Source of the DNA: Phialocephala subalpina
Taxonomy: Eukaryota; Ascomycota; Leotiomycetes; Helotiales; Mollisiaceae
Reading direction: 5' to 3'
NCBI GenBank assembly: GCA_900073065.1
Contig: FJOG01000089.1
Span: forward strand, 7,441 to 71,440
Length of the DNA: 64,000 bases
Positions within the stretch are counted from its first letter, which is position 1, and the number at the start of each line of letters is the position of its first letter. Below, piece after piece: positions 35,928 through 46,599 of the stretch. The notes below the pieces were generated by a model. That model was not told the origin of the DNA, searched no databases, and saw only the letters and a program-made list of their open reading frames with translations. Both the position numbers and the translations under genes were made by a program.

Positions 35928-38900
35928 ATGGCAGATCCTTTGAGCATCACAGGCAGTATTATTGCTGTTTTGCAAGCTTCATCAACCGTCATCGGTTATC
36001 TGAAGGACGTGAAAGGTGGGGCCAGCGACAGGCTTCGAGTCCTCGATGAAGTTCGGAACTCGATCTGCCTTCTAGAAATACTCAAGGACCGAGCCGAAGA
36101 TGCGGAGCTTCGAGAAACATGGGGAAGTGTCATTGTGTCGCTAGATGCTCCTGGTGGACCTTTGACTCAATTCAAGGAGACTTTGGATCTCTTAGCGGGC
36201 AAATTGGTGCTGGCTGGGAGAATCAAGCAAGCTGTGAACACCTTGAAGTGGCCTTTTGAGAAACTGGAAATTGCTGCTATCTTGAGTATTCTGGAGCGCC
36301 AGAAGTCATTGTTCAACCTTGCTATCCAACTCGATCATATGTAGGGCGTACCCCTCGCCAGGTCCGTCTCATCAGCTTACATGGAACAGTAAACTTTCGT
36401 AGGCAATACGTGCCAATGTAAAATCGCTGCATGAAGGGTTTAGTCGCTTGGAACTCCACCAAGAAAGTATGTCTCAATACCTAGGGAGCAAGGCTCATTC
36501 ACTGAAATCATGTTCAAGGTCAACAGCAAAATGCAACGGATCTCAGGCGCAACGATGTGATCTCCTGGCTATCTCCGCTGAACTTTCGAATTAAGCATAC
36601 TGACGTTTTGAATCGATGGCAAGAGGGAACTGGTCAGTGGTTTCTAAACTCAACCGAGTTTCAAAATTAGCTCCAAGCCGAGAATCAAACATTGTGGTGT
36701 CCCGGAATTCGTAAGTCCATGACTACCTCTCATATCAAAGTGCTGACTACAAATAAGCGGGTGCTGGCAAGACTGTGCTAGCGTGAGTACTGCGACTAGC
36801 TCGCAAGTTTTTCATCGCTGATCATGTTTCTGGTTCAACTATTATTGACTATCTTGAAACCAAGTACCAAGCCTCAGACATCCCTATAGCATTCTTGTAC
36901 TTTGACTACAAGAAAGAAAACGAGCAAGTCATTGAAGACCTCCTCCTTTCCATCATTAGACAGATCACTCAGAGTCAAGAAGTCATACCTCTCGAAGTCC
37001 AGAAAATGTACGAAGATCATAAGCGACGAGGAACCCGTCCACGCCTTGTGGAATGTTCTAATGTTCTACATTTGGTAGCCGCCAAGCTCTCTAGATTATA
37101 TCTCGTTATTGACGCACTCGACGAGTGTAAGGATGCAGACGGCACAAGAGCGAAATTGGTTTCTGAATTGCAGAGATTGCCTGCATCAGCTCATATGCTG
37201 GTGACTTCTAGATTCACTTCGGATCTGGAGCAATCTTTCTCCCAGAATATTCTGCTGGAAATACGAGCTAGAGATGAGGATATCACAACATATCTAAGGA
37301 GTCGTATGATCCAAGAGGCAAGGTTGAGCAAGCATCTCCAAGCTGAACCGGGATTGTCAGATGAAATTATCGCTGCCATCCTCGAGAGAGTGCAAGGCAT
37401 GTAAGTTTTAATTAACTTTAGACTCTGATAAGCTAAATTGACTGACAACTAGCTTAGGTTCCTCCTGGCTCAACTTCACATCGACTCCTTGGCGAGAAAC
37501 AAAGCCTAAAGGCTCTCCGCCTGGCCTTGCGGGCACTTCCTCGGAGTCTGGATGATACCTATGCCGATGCCTTGGACCGGATCAGTCGGCAGGATGCTGA
37601 TGACGTTCAAGTAGCGAAGAAAGTGCTGTCATGGATCTCATTCGCAAAACGCCCCTTGTCTGTCGTCGAAATCCAGCATGTAATAGCTACCGAAGAGCTT
37701 GAATCTCACCAGACTGATCTCGAAGATGACGCCATACCCGACGAAGATGTCTTGACGGCCGTTTGTGTTGGTTTGGTGGCTATCGACAAAGAGAGTGGTA
37801 CAATACGTCTAGTTCATTATACTACTCAGGACTATTTTCACCGCTTTCGAGTCTCAATTTTCCCGGATTCCAACACGACCATTGCCCGCACTTGCATCAA
37901 GTATCTATGACTTCAAGGATTTTCATCGGGGGTCTGCTGCAATGATCAAGCTCTTGAAGAACGTTTTCAACATTTTCCATTTCTTCGATATGCCGCCCAG
38001 CATTGGGGAAACCATGCTCGTGGTACTTTGGATACAGCAGACACGGTGCTAGTGATTGCCTTCTTGAAGGACAGGAAAGCGGTAGCAACCGCCATCCAAG
38101 GCAGATGGGTGCCTGAGCATCGCTACTCGGACTGGAGTGAGCATTATCCACGCGAAGCTCCGAAGTTAGTTTATGCCGCTACCTTTGGTTTATCCGCCTC
38201 TGTCTCGTATCTCTTAGACGAAGGTTCCGAGATAGAGGGGACAGGAAGTGATAATCAGAAAGCATTGATTACTGCGTCAAGAAATGGTCATGCCAACGTT
38301 GTCGCCGAGCTTCTTGAGAGAGCCGCCAATATTTACGCAAAGGATCTTGGCGGAGAGACAGCACTTGCTGCAGCAGCTGCACATGGCCATGGGCTCGTAG
38401 TTGACCAGTTAATTACGGCTGGATCTAATATCAATTCTCTAGCAAGTGAAAGCTGGACACCTCTTATGGCGGCTGCAGGTAACGGATACCACACAACCGT
38501 TGAGAAACTTCTAGCTGCTGGTGAAAATATGCTCTGGCAATCCTCTAACGGCGAATCAGCAGTTGGACTTTCAATCCGTGGTGGTCACAAGGAAGTCCTC
38601 AGGGCGTTGCTTATCGCAGGAGGTAGAAGTCTTTTCCAGACCTCTGAAGCTCGCACGACATTGGCCCAGGTCAGAAATCGAGGTGACGAAGACCTTGTAC
38701 GGGAGATATCAACTCACCTACCAGACATTTCTTCGCAGCTGCCATTCTCTGTCCCGGCGCTTCTCAGAGATGACAATAGAGACCTCTACCTCGATGAAAA
38801 TGGCAAGCCTGTGAAACAAGGAGCCGCAAAACCCGCAATCACGTCCGTGAATCCTTCTAAGGCAAATAATTTCAACTTGTTTAAAACACATTATGTTTTG

Positions 38901-39997
38901 GGCGAGAAGATTGGGAAAGGTCATTTTGCCGAAGTGTTTATTTGTCGGCATAGAGCAAGCGGATTGCGATACTGCGCGAAAGTTTACTTGAAGGGCGTTG
39001 AACACAACCACCCTGAACGCGAATTCGGACTGATGAACATGTTGCATCACCCAAATATTGTCTCGACAAAGGACTTCTTCCTTGGAGACGACAAAGCGTA
39101 CATGGTAACTGAATTAGCTCCAGGAGGGGACTTGTTTAATTTAATTGTCGATAAGAAAAATCTCTTCGAAATTGAAGCGAGAGAAGTCTTTGCCCAGCTC
39201 TTTGACGCTATTAAATAATTGGTATGTTGATTGCGATACCTATTGTTTCAGCTAACGAATGCGTAGCACAACCTGAAGATTGTCCATCGTGATATCAAAC
39301 CAGAGAATATCCTGCTCATGGATCATAATGACTTGAGAATTCAATTGTGTGATTTCGGGATCTCTAGATCCCTAGCAAATGAAGAGCCTGATAGCCAAGG
39401 CAATATCTGTACGACAACTTTGTAAGTATCAACCTTTGAACAGAACCATATTTGGTATGTTAGCTAACTGCAAGTAAAGGTGCGGCTCTCCAAGCTCTAA
39501 GTCCTCTACTTGGCGTGGCCGATTCGAGCCCGAGACCAATGCTTATTTGGCTTATAGACGCTGCACCAGAGATACTTGAAGATTATAAGCATCGTCGCTA
39601 TAGTCATTCTGTTGACATCTGGTCCGCAGGTGTAGTGCTGTACATCTGTCTGTGTGGATTTCCTCCCTTCAGCGACGAACTGAATAACAAAGATAATCTA
39701 TATACTTTGACTCAACAAATAAAGCTGGGTAGATTCGATTACCTATCTCTATATTGGGATAGTGTGGGAGATCTAGCACTAGATCTTATTGATCGCATGC
39801 TGACCGTCGATGTGGAGAAGCGATACGTAGTTGAAGATTGTTTGGGGCATCTGTGGATGACAGGAAAACTTCATTATACTGATATTTCTTCTCTCGAAAA
39901 TGGTGGGCGGATAGAAGGAGAATCTACACCTATCGCTCAAACGGCCTCTTATCCGACGAATCCCCCAACAATTGAAACTGCCAATGTATCGCTGTAA
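35928..39997 (+). pseudogene. NLR: NACHT, ankyrin repeats and C-terminal Ser/Thr kinase, decayed
   Basis: Exon 1 (35928-36340) encodes the fungal NLR N-terminal domain (MADPLSITGSIIAVLQASST). Introns at 36341-36389 and 36467-36528 lead to LRRNDVISWLSPLNFRIKHT and the P-loop GAGKTVLA (about 36762-36783). The NACHT core follows (IPIAFLYFDYKKENEQV, Walker B LYLVIDALDEC, HMLVTSRF), then an intron at 37401-37457. Ankyrin repeats span about 38160-38650 (LDEGSEIEGTGSDNQKALIT, DLGGETALAAAAAHGHGLVV). The same uninterrupted 396-codon ORF (38028-39218) then enters a protein kinase: glycine loop GEKIGKGHFAEVF, lysine CAKVYLKG, hinge MVTELAPGGDLFNLI. Exons after 39267 give [19 protein letters not shown] and, in another frame, AAPEILEDYKHRRYSHSVDI to a stop at 39995-39997. 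The kinase looks CAMK/CHK2-like. Damage: TAG at 36400 and 36668, TGA at 36784 (or an intron lacking AG), frameshift near 37490, TGA at 37908, TAA at 39216, and a broken activation segment near 39495-39560. Confidence 0.75.
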
Positions 39998-40490
39998 TCG
40001 CCAAATCCCCCAGAAGTATATATCCGATGGTCCGAAAGCCCTAACCGCAAGGCCAGCGGTATTTAGCGCCGAATACCGGCCAGTCTAGGATTCTGCCCAG
40101 GCGAGATCGCGTTGGGGGCCGAAATAAAGGTTCCAAATACCCAAGAGTATTCTTTATTCATGGGGCCTTACTCTCTTATATAGATACTGTGGCGGGGCGG
40201 TCTGTTCTGCTTCAAAAATCCCTATTTGTAGTAGTAATTTCGGAGGTTTGTGCTAGCCACGTGTCCTCCAGTACATAAGGAGCCTTCTGCTCTCTGAGAA
40301 ACAACAACAACCTTCTGCCACTCCCTTTTGCTGGCCCTACTACGTATGACGAATAATTATGAGAGCGAAGTCAAGTATTTGCCAAAGCCTATGAGATTAC
40401 TATAATCATGCATGTTTGGGTGGTTTTTCTCTAGAAGAGCCACTGCCCTTCCATAATACTCTTGACTTTTTGGTGGGGGCGCCCTTCCAC
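39998..40490. repeat. Lightly mutated copy of a repeat also found at 1-450
   Basis: GC-balanced non-coding sequence. About 40200-40470 aligns in order with about 180-450. For example, GACGAATAATTATGAGAGCG, AGTCAAGTATTTGCCAAAGC here corresponds to AATGAATAATTATAAAAGCG, AATCAAATATTTACCAAAGT there. Nearly all differences are C-to-T or G-to-A in the other copy. The element type (LTR or other) cannot be fixed; no ORF is present. Confidence 0.65.
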
Positions 40491-40764
40491 GTGATTAAAA
40501 CAATTCCAATTAGAGAAAATATTATTAAAATAATTTATTTTGAGTTTAATATTATAATATAATAAATAATAAATAAATTTTTTTTGGCTTTTTAAAATCT
40601 TATAAACGATTTTATTACTATAAAATCTTTAATAAATTATAAAAATTATATTATAATTATTTTTTTACAAAATTCTTTAATTTTAATTCTACCGGCGTGA
40701 TATACAAGGTTCCATTCAATAGGCGATCCAAATACTGCCTAAATTATGAGTTGAATTGTATTTA
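40491..40764. other. AT-rich spacer
   Basis: AT-rich, RIP-like, no gene seen. Confidence 0.5.
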
Positions 40765-41450
40765 CTATTTCGAAGTAGAACCTACTTCAATATAATAGAG
40801 AATTGCAATTGCAAACAAAGTTTCCATAGAGTAACATTTAATCGGATCTTCCAAAGCCTGGCGAAGACTTTTGATCGCCTGAAGGTAAGCTTCCGCATCT
40901 ATCCAGGTGGATCGACAGCGATCATGCAGCGTTGCCGCATGCACAGAAGTCATGAGGCCTATAGAATGATCTAGGGCAGCCAACAATTCTATTCTCTGTG
41001 GCACCAAAATCAACCATTTCCCGATCAAATGCATTTGGAACCCGGATTGCCCCTGCTCAAACGACGCTACTGGCTGGAAAGACTGTCTCTCCCTTGACGT
41101 TAGTGAAGGTTCGGAGCCAATTGTTAATGCTTTTATTGCACCAGCCCGGTGCCATTTCTGGAAGAGCTTGCCGTCATTGGTGAATCTCCCTGTAGTGAAT
41201 GTATATGCACGTTTCGGCGTGGCTAGAGTTGCATGCCGGTTTGCAGCAGGTTGGCCAGATTGAGACATCGGCTTTCCATTGACAAACTGAAACTTGCTAG
41301 GGTAAGAACACTCGCGACTAGTTCTTTTACATTGGTCACGTATAGGACTGTTCTCATCACACTGCACACGAGATTAATGACGATTATCTCGTTATCGTAT
41401 GGGATGGAAAACCGAACTTTGATCTTTCTTTTTCGGCGGAGATTAAAATA
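40765..41450 (-). pseudogene. Zn2Cys6 transcription factor fragment, broken zinc cluster
   Basis: The main exon (41361-40765, minus) begins just after a TGCAG acceptor with CDENSPIRDQCKRTSRECSY, the second half of a Zn2Cys6 cluster. The residue that should be the fourth Cys is Arg (PIRDQC, where PxCxxC is expected). Upstream, across a possible intron, RRKRKIK resembles the first half, but the two expected cysteines are missing (WFYFNLRRKRKIK). Downstream the exon reads LIGKWLILVPQRIELLAALD and YLQAIKSLRQALEDPIKCYS, the start of a fungal-specific regulatory domain, and then ends at AT-rich DNA. Both ends and the DNA-binding core are lost, so this is a relic. Confidence 0.6.
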
Positions 41451-42492
41451 AAACCAGCGAAAGAAAAAATTAATCTTAAGTCTATAAATAGCTCGAACTC
41501 GCATTAAGCGAATAGTTTATTTTAGTTAGTCTTTTTCCTTTTTCAAATACTCTTCGATTATCTTTCAAAAATTATAAAAAGGATTTAATAAAAATTATTA
41601 ATATTTATATTAAATAAATTATATTTAATTCTTTTTTCTTAATTAGAATATTATTTTTGTGTTTTAAAAGTAAATTATATATAATAACTAATTAGCGTTT
41701 AATAAAATGTTATTTTATTATTATATAAAGCGAGTTTTTAAATAATAATATAATAAAAATTTTTATTATCTTTTTAAGAACCTTAAGAAATTTGAGGTCT
41801 TTGAAAATAGTGTAAAGCGAAAGGGCTCTACTTGCGTCTCTCTAATCACTTCTTGAATTTAACTTTAATCAGCGTCTTCAATAAAAAGGTGAGTCCCGTC
41901 CCCCCTATCTCATTCCCTGATATATTCGCTTAATATACTTATAATACTTCAAGGAATCAAAACAACCACCAGACTTATGAAAAGAAGAGGCTGAAGAAAT
42001 GCGAGGAATGCTACGAGTTATTTGATCCCGAGTAAGGGAATTGAGATATGTATTTGGGGATATGTAATATTTTTGAAGTATTGGGAGTGATTGATAGGAA
42101 ATTATCCGATCCCAGTTGTTGCAAGACCTATATCCATACCCAGAGAGTCAAGTCACGACATTTTTGTTGCGCCTATTCAAGGTTCAGTTTCCGGACTTGA
42201 ACAAAGGCTATTTTACCTAAAAGTCGCATGTGCAAACCTGTTCCCTCTGATCTTTTGATGGTCGGTCACGTGCATCGTGGCCAATAAGGCTGAACTTTCA
42301 CATCTCGAGGTTGCTAATTTCTACCAGTAAGGTGAGGAAAGAATGTCACTTTGCGCGATTTTATGTGAGATGACATTTAAACCACAGTCGCGCGGAGTGA
42401 AGTTACCCCGATTCATGATCAAACATCCAAGCTTTTATATGTCGCACTTCTGCCAAGGAGTTTACAACTCACCAAGTACTTTATCATTCACA
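41451..42492. other. Intergenic, AT-rich to 41810
   Basis: 41500-41810 is AT-rich and RIP-like. 41810-42492 is ordinary spacer containing the promoter region of the SUR7-like gene. No gene supported. Confidence 0.5.
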
Positions 42493-43355
42493 ATGCGGAT
42501 GAAAGGAGCTTTTACTGCACTGTTCCCGCTGCTAATCGGGATCACCGCCCTCACAACCGTCACCTTCGTCCTTTCACTCCTCACCTTATTCGCTGGCACT
42601 TCAACAGATTCACATGGACAATCTGCAATAATAACGGTATAGTGGTCCTAAGTAACTCATTCTTGACTGGCCACGGCTCATGATTTGAACAGTTCAATAC
42701 CTCCTCCATTCGCAGCGCTATCTCCAATGCACTATCTACGACTGCAATTGCAGACTGGTACCAAGTGAACTACCTATCGGTCTGCTCTGGCATGTGGGAT
42801 GCGGCCAGTGGTTCCAAGAATCAAAGCACAATCATTTGTGTGCATCAGCCGGCTGGCTACACTTTCTCACTAGCGAAGATACTGGGCAGTGAAGCCGCAC
42901 AGCTGCTGCCAACAAACTCCACGTACGGTACACTTGACACCAGGACCCCGCAGGTCCTACTGACGATTGGGATCACCTGTTCCGGTATCTACTTGACCTC
43001 TCTACTGTATGGGGCTGCCGTCCTGCTGGTCACGAGCACACTCCCGTTCTTTGTCTTGCGTATCGGGTACCTGGCGAGTATTGCAGCAGTAATCGTTCTT
43101 ACGATCTCGTCAGCCAAGATCACATCGATAGCCGATAAGATGGCAGGGACTACGCATATCAATGCCGGGGCCACGGTTCATGCTTGGATGGGATGGTACT
43201 TCTATGTATTTGCCTGGTTGGCCACGGCCTTTATATGGATTACTATAGGATTTAGTATTGCAGCGGCTTTTAAGATCGCCCAAGAATTGGAAGTCCAAAA
43301 GTCAAAACGTTTCTCAGAATCAAGGCAGAATCGAGTTAACAAGGGAATATATTGA
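42493..43355 (+). CDS. SUR7/PalI-family-like membrane protein
   Basis: Model join(42493..42636,42693..43355), 268 residues, intron 56 bp in phase. The first hydrophobic segment (FTALFPLLIGITALTTVTFV) is followed by an extracellular loop with NTSS and the SVCSGMWD-type cysteine motif seen in SUR7/PalI proteins. There are then three further membrane segments (TIGITCSGIYLTSLLYGAAV, IGYLASIAAVIVLTISSAKI, GWYFYVFAWLATAFIWITIG) and a basic cytoplasmic tail. Family members are plasma-membrane proteins of eisosomes or the PalI pH-sensing branch; which applies is not clear. The last codons and stop fall where a repeat related to 35385-35560 begins, so the original C-terminus may have been replaced. 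Confidence 0.7.
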
Positions 43356-43389
43356 AGGATAATATAATAGGGTAGAATGGCAGGGCGGT

Positions 43390-43560
43390 ATATCACGTGG
43401 TCTAATAAGAATATATTAGGAGATTTAGTATCTTGTATTCTCAATTCCCTAGGAAGCTTATATTCTAACATTTGGTAAAATCTATAATTGGATATTTGTT
43501 TATTACCTTTTTATATTAATAATTTATATAAGAATAATTAATAATTTAAAAAATTATTAT
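43390..43560. repeat. Repeat relic related to 35385-35560
   Basis: TATATCACGTGGTCTAATAA, AATATATTAGGAGATTTAGT and CTTGTATTCTCAATTCC line up in order with the copy at 35385. The earlier word AATATATTG near 43345 also appears in both. This copy is less AT-shifted. Probably a solo LTR or similar. Confidence 0.55.
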
Positions 43561-43945
43561 ATTTTGAAATTATAATTAATTTAATAATATTATTACGATT
43601 ATATTCAATTTTTATTCAATTCTTTTAATTCGATTATATTTATAAATATTTTTATGATTTTCTTTATTTTTGATTTTATAAATTTATAAATTTATAATTT
43701 ATAATATTATAATTAATATTTATTTAATTTTTTAATTAATTTATAATTTTTAATTGAATTATTCGAATTATAATTAATATTTGATTTATTATAAAAAAAA
43801 ATTCGATTAATTTTTTTCTTATTTTATTTTTTTATTTTAATAAAATATTTTTTTTTTGAATATATATATAAATTTTAATAATTATAAAATTCTTTTTTTT
43901 AATTTTATTTCGCGTATATCGAATTCCTTATTATTTAATTCTTAT
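43561..43945. repeat. AT-rich RIP-like block
   Basis: Strongly AT-rich with no coding frame. It is the target sequence into which the solo LTR at 43951 inserted. Confidence 0.7.
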
Positions 43946-43950
43946 AAAAT

Positions 43951-44211
43951 TATAAGGTGTAAATAAAAGGAGGCAATAATAAGTTAAATTGGTATTAGAT
44001 TAATCTTTATCTTTTTGCCAGAGATTCAAAAGGCCCCTATATACAAAATAACAACCTAAGAATAATAACCGTATAGTCCCCGTAAGACTTCCTATGTTAC
44101 GCGTAAATTTACGCGAGCTTTATATAGGTTATAGAGGCTACGCAGCCTTAGGTAGTGGCTGTAAGCCAACCAGAGGCTGCGCCAATAGGATACCCAATTT
44201 TACACGTGACA
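43951..44211 (-). mobile_element. Solo LTR of the chromovirus family, TSD AAAAT
   Basis: A 261 bp sequence that matches the two LTRs at 44611-44872 and 52454-52715 along its whole length (GCCAGAGATTCAAAAGG, TTACGCGAGC, GAGGCTACGCAGCCTTAGG). AAAAT flanks both sides (43946-43950 and 44212-44216), a clean 5-bp target duplication. It arose by recombination between the LTRs of an older insertion. Strand follows the orientation of the full element. Confidence 0.85.
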
Positions 44212-44216
44212 AAAAT

Positions 44217-44605
44217 AAAGTTTATTCTTTACTAAAAAATTTCTTCGAAATCTTTTTATTTAAATTTATTTTCGATTTTATTTATAAAATAATTATAAAT
44301 TATTTAAAATTTTAAAAATATTAAATATTAGTAAATTAAAAATTCTATTTAATATATTTTATTAAAAGTATAAAATTACATTTATTTATTATTTAAATAA
44401 TTATATTCAATTTATTTATTATTAATATTTAATTTTCGGAAGAAAATAATCAAAAATTTAATATAATAAAATTTATTTTTAATATATTTTTTTATAATTT
44501 AAATGATTTTATTCGAATTATATTTTAAAAAAATATAATTATTAAAAATAATTCGAAATCTAATTGGATTAAATTAATTAAAATTCAAAAATCGAAAAAA
44601 AATTA
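44217..44605. repeat. AT-rich RIP-like block
   Basis: AT-rich DNA without genes between the solo LTR and the full chromovirus. Confidence 0.65.
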
Positions 44606-44610
44606 ATAAT

Positions 44611-44872
44611 TGTGAGGTGTAGAATAGAAGGAGGCAACAATAAGTCAGATTAATATTAGACTAATCTCTGTCCTTTTGCCAGAGATTCAGAGAGCCCCTA
44701 TATACAGAATAATAGCCTAAGAATAACAATCGCATAGCCCCCGTAAAACCTCCTACGCTACGCGTAAGCTTACGCGAGCTCTACGTAAGTTATAGAGGCT
44801 ACGCAGCCTTAAGTAGTGGCTGTAAGCCAGCCAAAGGCTGCGCCAATAAGACACCCAATCCTACACGTAATA
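44611..44872 (-). repeat. 3' LTR of the chromovirus
   Basis: 262 bp, same length as the 5' LTR. On the plus strand it starts TGTGAGGTGTAGAATAG and ends CTACACGTAATA; the partner LTR ends CTACACGTGACA, so both differences are transitions. Confidence 0.9.
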
Positions 44873-44890
44873 CGATTCCCCCTCCCTACG
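44873..44890 (-). other. Polypurine tract
   Basis: Directly next to the 3' LTR, the minus strand reads GTAGGGAGGGGGAATCG, a purine run in the place where plus-strand DNA synthesis of an LTR element is primed. It supports the orientation and the LTR boundary. Confidence 0.7.
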
Positions 44891-45611
44891 ATACCGTCCT
44901 TGGTATCAAATCTCTATCATAGGCCTTATTAACTCTCCGTAACGGTTGCTGTAAGCTTCCGCTGCCCTTACGTCCTTTGTGAAGTTCAAGCTGCACAAAT
45001 ACGGGATAAGAGTGCCCCTTAATTAGTTTGTTTCCATTAAATCGGTAGGCTAACTTTAGTGGTTTACTAATAGCGTATCGTAAGAATATATAAATGGGAA
45101 GATCTTCTCGTAAACTGAAACCGGGAGCGGGAGTTTATTGTATCTTTATAGTAACTATAGTAATAATTGCTCCGCTGATTGGCAAATAAAGTAGTAGTTT
45201 ACTCCCCTCACAAGTGGGGTAGCACGAAGATTTTCATATGCTTTAGCAGAGACTTTTTGGACTTCAAAAGAAATAAACAACCTCTTAAATAAACTTTAGG
45301 CTTTTGTAGTATAACTCCCGCATCGCGTCTTCTCAATGGAGCGTCGTGATTAAGGGGCTGGTTGGCGTTTGGGCCGTAGTCGCGGGCGTTTTACGCCATC
45401 TGACTAGTCAGAATCGGGGTGATTTATTCCTAATCCGGTATAGCGTGACTCCCCAAGGTCGCGAAGCGAGGCTGCGAGCCTTCTTATATAATCGAGCGAT
45501 GCTCCCCTTATGTTTAGTCTCTTTAGATCATTTCGTGCTTCTTTAACTAAGCCTTAGAAGTTTCCTCAAATCTTCCAACTTTTGCTCGATATATCGATTA
45601 TCTTTATCTAA

Positions 45612-46428
45612 TTTGCTCTTTCTGCTTTTACTGCGGGTAAAAAGCGTAAGGGTACCGGAAGAATTAATCTAAATAAACGTCTCCGTAAGGAGACTAACAC
45701 CGCCTGGCCTAAAGTCGGGCGCTATCTCTATTGCTTTAAGCACTTGATAATAGACCCCCAATATAAGTGTAAATCGAAGCCCAATTCGAAGAATTGTGAG
45801 AAGTGTAGTAGTAAAGGAAGCCCTTGTGAGAAAGTATATCTGGCTTTTAAAGCACTTTTGATATAGCTAATTAGTATAGATCCTATATAAGCTCTATGCG
45901 CTATTCCGTGAGTTAAAAGACTACGCTAAGGCCTTCTTAGAAGATATGGCTTACGACTTTTGCTTTAACTTCGATTTAAAGGAGTTTCAAGCTAAGTTCG
46001 AATTAATTGACTCTTCTCGGCGTATTAAGGTAAATAAGGAGTCTTTTTTGGAAGAAGTCTTTAATGAGTGGCACGCCCTCGAAATAGGTTCGACTAGTTT
46101 ACTACTTTTGGAGTTGTATTAACACTTCGAGTAGTTTTTTAGAAACCTTTATACTACTAGTGTGAAAATCACTACGCAAATGAGGATAGACGCTTATGAG
46201 CTTAGTATCCTTGGCGCTTTTAGCGCTGAGATTATGAAGCTTCAAGTCTTAAGAGAGCTAACTACCGCTATTAAAGGCTTTGACGCCTCCTTTCGACTTG
46301 CGGTATGTATCTAGTTGACTTCGGTGGCTATTGCTAACTCCTTCTAGCACTTTATTATCGATGAGGAGGAGGAGGATGATAATAGTATCCCTGCGGAGGT
46401 ACTGCGGTGGTTTGAGAAAGAGGTTTGA
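45612..46428 (+). pseudogene. Antisense accessory ORF in the chromovirus, cysteine-cluster protein of unknown function
   Basis: On the strand opposite to gag-pol, between the end of pol and the 3' LTR, a degraded coding sequence of about 270 codons can be followed. Part 1 (45612-45866) is basic and then carries a cysteine cluster: YLYCFKHLIIDPQYKCKSKP, NCEKCSSKGSPCEKV (C-x11-C-x8-C-x2-C-x6-C). After a one-base shift, part 2 (about 45883-46428) reads LYALFRELKDYAKAFLEDMA, IDSSRRIKVNKESFLEEVFN, MRIDAYELSILGAFSAEIMK, LQVLRELTTAIKGFDASFRL and PAEVLRWFEKEV, helical and charged. Stops at 46120, 46132, about 46308 and about 46341 mostly fit C-to-T or G-to-A change. It was therefore once a real gene. 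The cluster may bind zinc; no known enzyme domain is recognised. Confidence 0.6.
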
Positions 46429-46599
46429 GCTCTGGCGTTTTTAAAGTGTTTTGTTTTTTGGCGTATAGGTTCTGCGGCGTTTTTCGGTTATAAGACTCCT
46501 TCTAGCGAGATACTCGGAGCCATTAAGCCATTATACAATGAAATAGATTTTAACTAATGGATTTCTATCGATTTATATAATTAAAAAACAAATAAAACA

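Noticed and set aside
39505..39535. tRNA-like T-arm sequence (GATTCGAGCCCGAGACC) in the kinase activation-segment region
   Set aside because: No matching acceptor or anticodon arms around it; it lies inside a decayed exon.
43202..43471. Minus-strand ORF over the end of the SUR7-like gene
   Set aside because: Shadow frame that extends into repeat DNA; no motif.
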